64,000 nt of DNA. Origin: Pseudoalteromonas ostreae (lineage in GTDB: Bacteria > Pseudomonadota > Gammaproteobacteria > Enterobacterales > Alteromonadaceae). The notes beneath the pieces are model-generated. The model saw only the letters and a program-made list of their open reading frames with translations. It did no database searches and was not told the DNA's origin. Positions 63,227 through 64,000 of this stretch are shown here, one piece after another; position 1 is the first letter of the stretch; each line of letters starts with the position of its first letter. Where the stretch lies: the NCBI RefSeq assembly GCF_018069805.1, contig NZ_JAGPYN010000001.1, forward strand, positions 248,001 through 312,000, read 5' to 3'. Made by a program: the position numbers and the translations under genes.

Positions 63227-64000
63227 ATGTCTTTTTATCTGCCATTAATTGGTCTTCATTATAAAAATATTAAGATCACTGAAACAATTACTGCTTTATG
63301 GAGTGGCTGTGGTGAAATAGTGCGTTGTCGTTTAGACGGTAAAGCCTGCGTCATTAAAGCGATTAGTGTGCCCGATCACATAAATCATCCGCGAATTTCG
63401 CAAACTGAGTTTGCAATGAACCGAAAGCGTCACTCTTATGAAGTCGAATTTTATTGGTATCAGCATTATGCGTCGCGATTACCATCTAGAGCAGATGCTT
63501 TAAGGTGTTTTAATGCCATAAAACATGAGCAGCACAAAGTCTTAGTGTTTGCTGATTTTACAGAGTGTGGCTTTGTAAACGCAAAACCAATCCATACACA
63601 TGTTACAGCCATTATTAAGTGGTTGGCGTATTTTCATGCTTTTCATTTTCAAGTCAAAGCTGATGGCTTATGGTCGCAGGGGAGTTATTGGCATTTAGCC
63701 ACTCGGCCAGACGAGTATGAAAAAATGGCAGATTGTGCTATCAAGCAACAAGCACGCGGCATCGATAAAACTATTCGGGCATGTCAGTATCAAACGATTA
63801 TTCATGGTGATGCAAAACTGGCGAACTTCGCTGTTAATAGTTCGACTCTGGAAGTTTTAGGTTATGACTTTCAATATGTGGGGGCTGGCATTGGTGTTGT
63901 TGATGTAATGTACTTTTTGGGGAGTTGTTTAAATGAACAGCAATTACAACAAACAGCTGATGATTACTTAGCCGATTACTTTAAATATTTTGCCAGCGCC
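63227..64000 (+). CDS. Phosphotransferase (APH/CHK-like kinase), 3' end outside window
   Basis: The frame is open from ATG 63227 to the window's last base (258 codons), so the C-terminus is missing. It contains the kinase-like catalytic loop IIHGDAKLANFAV (HGDxxxxN) and the DFQ-type metal motif YDFQYVGAGIGVVDVMYFLG. This set is found in aminoglycoside/choline-type and ecdysteroid-kinase-like (CHK) phosphotransferases. The substrate is unknown; many marine bacteria carry such genes of unassigned role. Confidence 0.85.
   Translation, partial: MSFYLPLIGLHYKNIKITETITALWSGCGEIVRCRLDGKACVIKAISVPDHINHPRISQTEFAMNRKRHSYEVEFYWYQHYASRLPSRADALRCFNAIKHEQHKVLVFADFTECGFVNAKPIHTHVTAIIKWLAYFHAFHFQVKADGLWSQGSYWHLATRPDEYEKMADCAIKQQARGIDKTIRACQYQTIIHGDAKLANFAVNSSTLEVLGYDFQYVGAGIGVVDVMYFLGSCLNEQQLQQTADDYLADYFKYFASA

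Overview
The window looks like a chromosomal segment of a marine Alteromonadales gammaproteobacterium, most like Pseudoalteromonas. This is inferred from the AT-rich DNA, the two TonB-dependent receptors, the RegBA-like, DctBD, PqiABC, DnaKJ and FeoAB sets, and the giant SpvB/RHS protein. No rRNA, tRNA, CRISPR array, integrase or intact insertion sequence was seen. Both ends cut genes: a TonB-dependent receptor on the left and a phosphotransferase on the right.

Layout. 1-9.8 kb is mostly core genes: receptor, Oxidored-like peptide, LETM1-like protein, M17 aminopeptidase, YaeR-type VOC protein, FabH-type ketosynthase, the decayed end of an amidohydrolase gene, a RegB/RegA-like two-component pair and two small conserved proteins. 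9.9-24.4 kb is the accessory heart: a secreted beta-propeller-like protein, a ~3480-residue SpvB/FG-GAP/RHS polymorphic toxin with a separable C-terminal tip, a tiny membrane protein 2 bp behind it (candidate immunity), a gene-poor stretch, then six tandem genes for small secreted proteins, several with paired cysteines. 24.6-32.8 kb has a small membrane protein, then a TonB receptor-dctB-dctD operon followed by a porin and a DASS-family transporter behind a near-consensus sigma-54 promoter. This reads as a dicarboxylate (or related anion) uptake regulon from outer to inner membrane.

32.9-48 kb holds an aldehyde dehydrogenase, a Sel1-repeat protein, a probable structured small RNA on the minus strand, a LysR regulator divergent from a complete RND efflux operon (adaptor, pump, outer-membrane factor), an MDR oxidoreductase, a Nudix hydrolase, a twice-deleted GNAT pseudogene and pqiABC. 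48-64 kb holds a family-3 solute-binding protein, a thioesterase, dnaK with a sigma-32-like promoter, dnaJ, Fur-box-preceded feoAB, a YbaK-type deacylase, a FadE-type acyl-CoA dehydrogenase with a FadR-like site at its ribosome-binding region, two small envelope genes, a multicopper oxidase lipoprotein and the truncated kinase.

The best candidates for something undescribed are the RHS locus with its immunity-like gene and six-gene secreted array, and the hairpin-rich intergenic RNA near 35.4 kb. All calls come from reading the sequence and translations; no database search was run.
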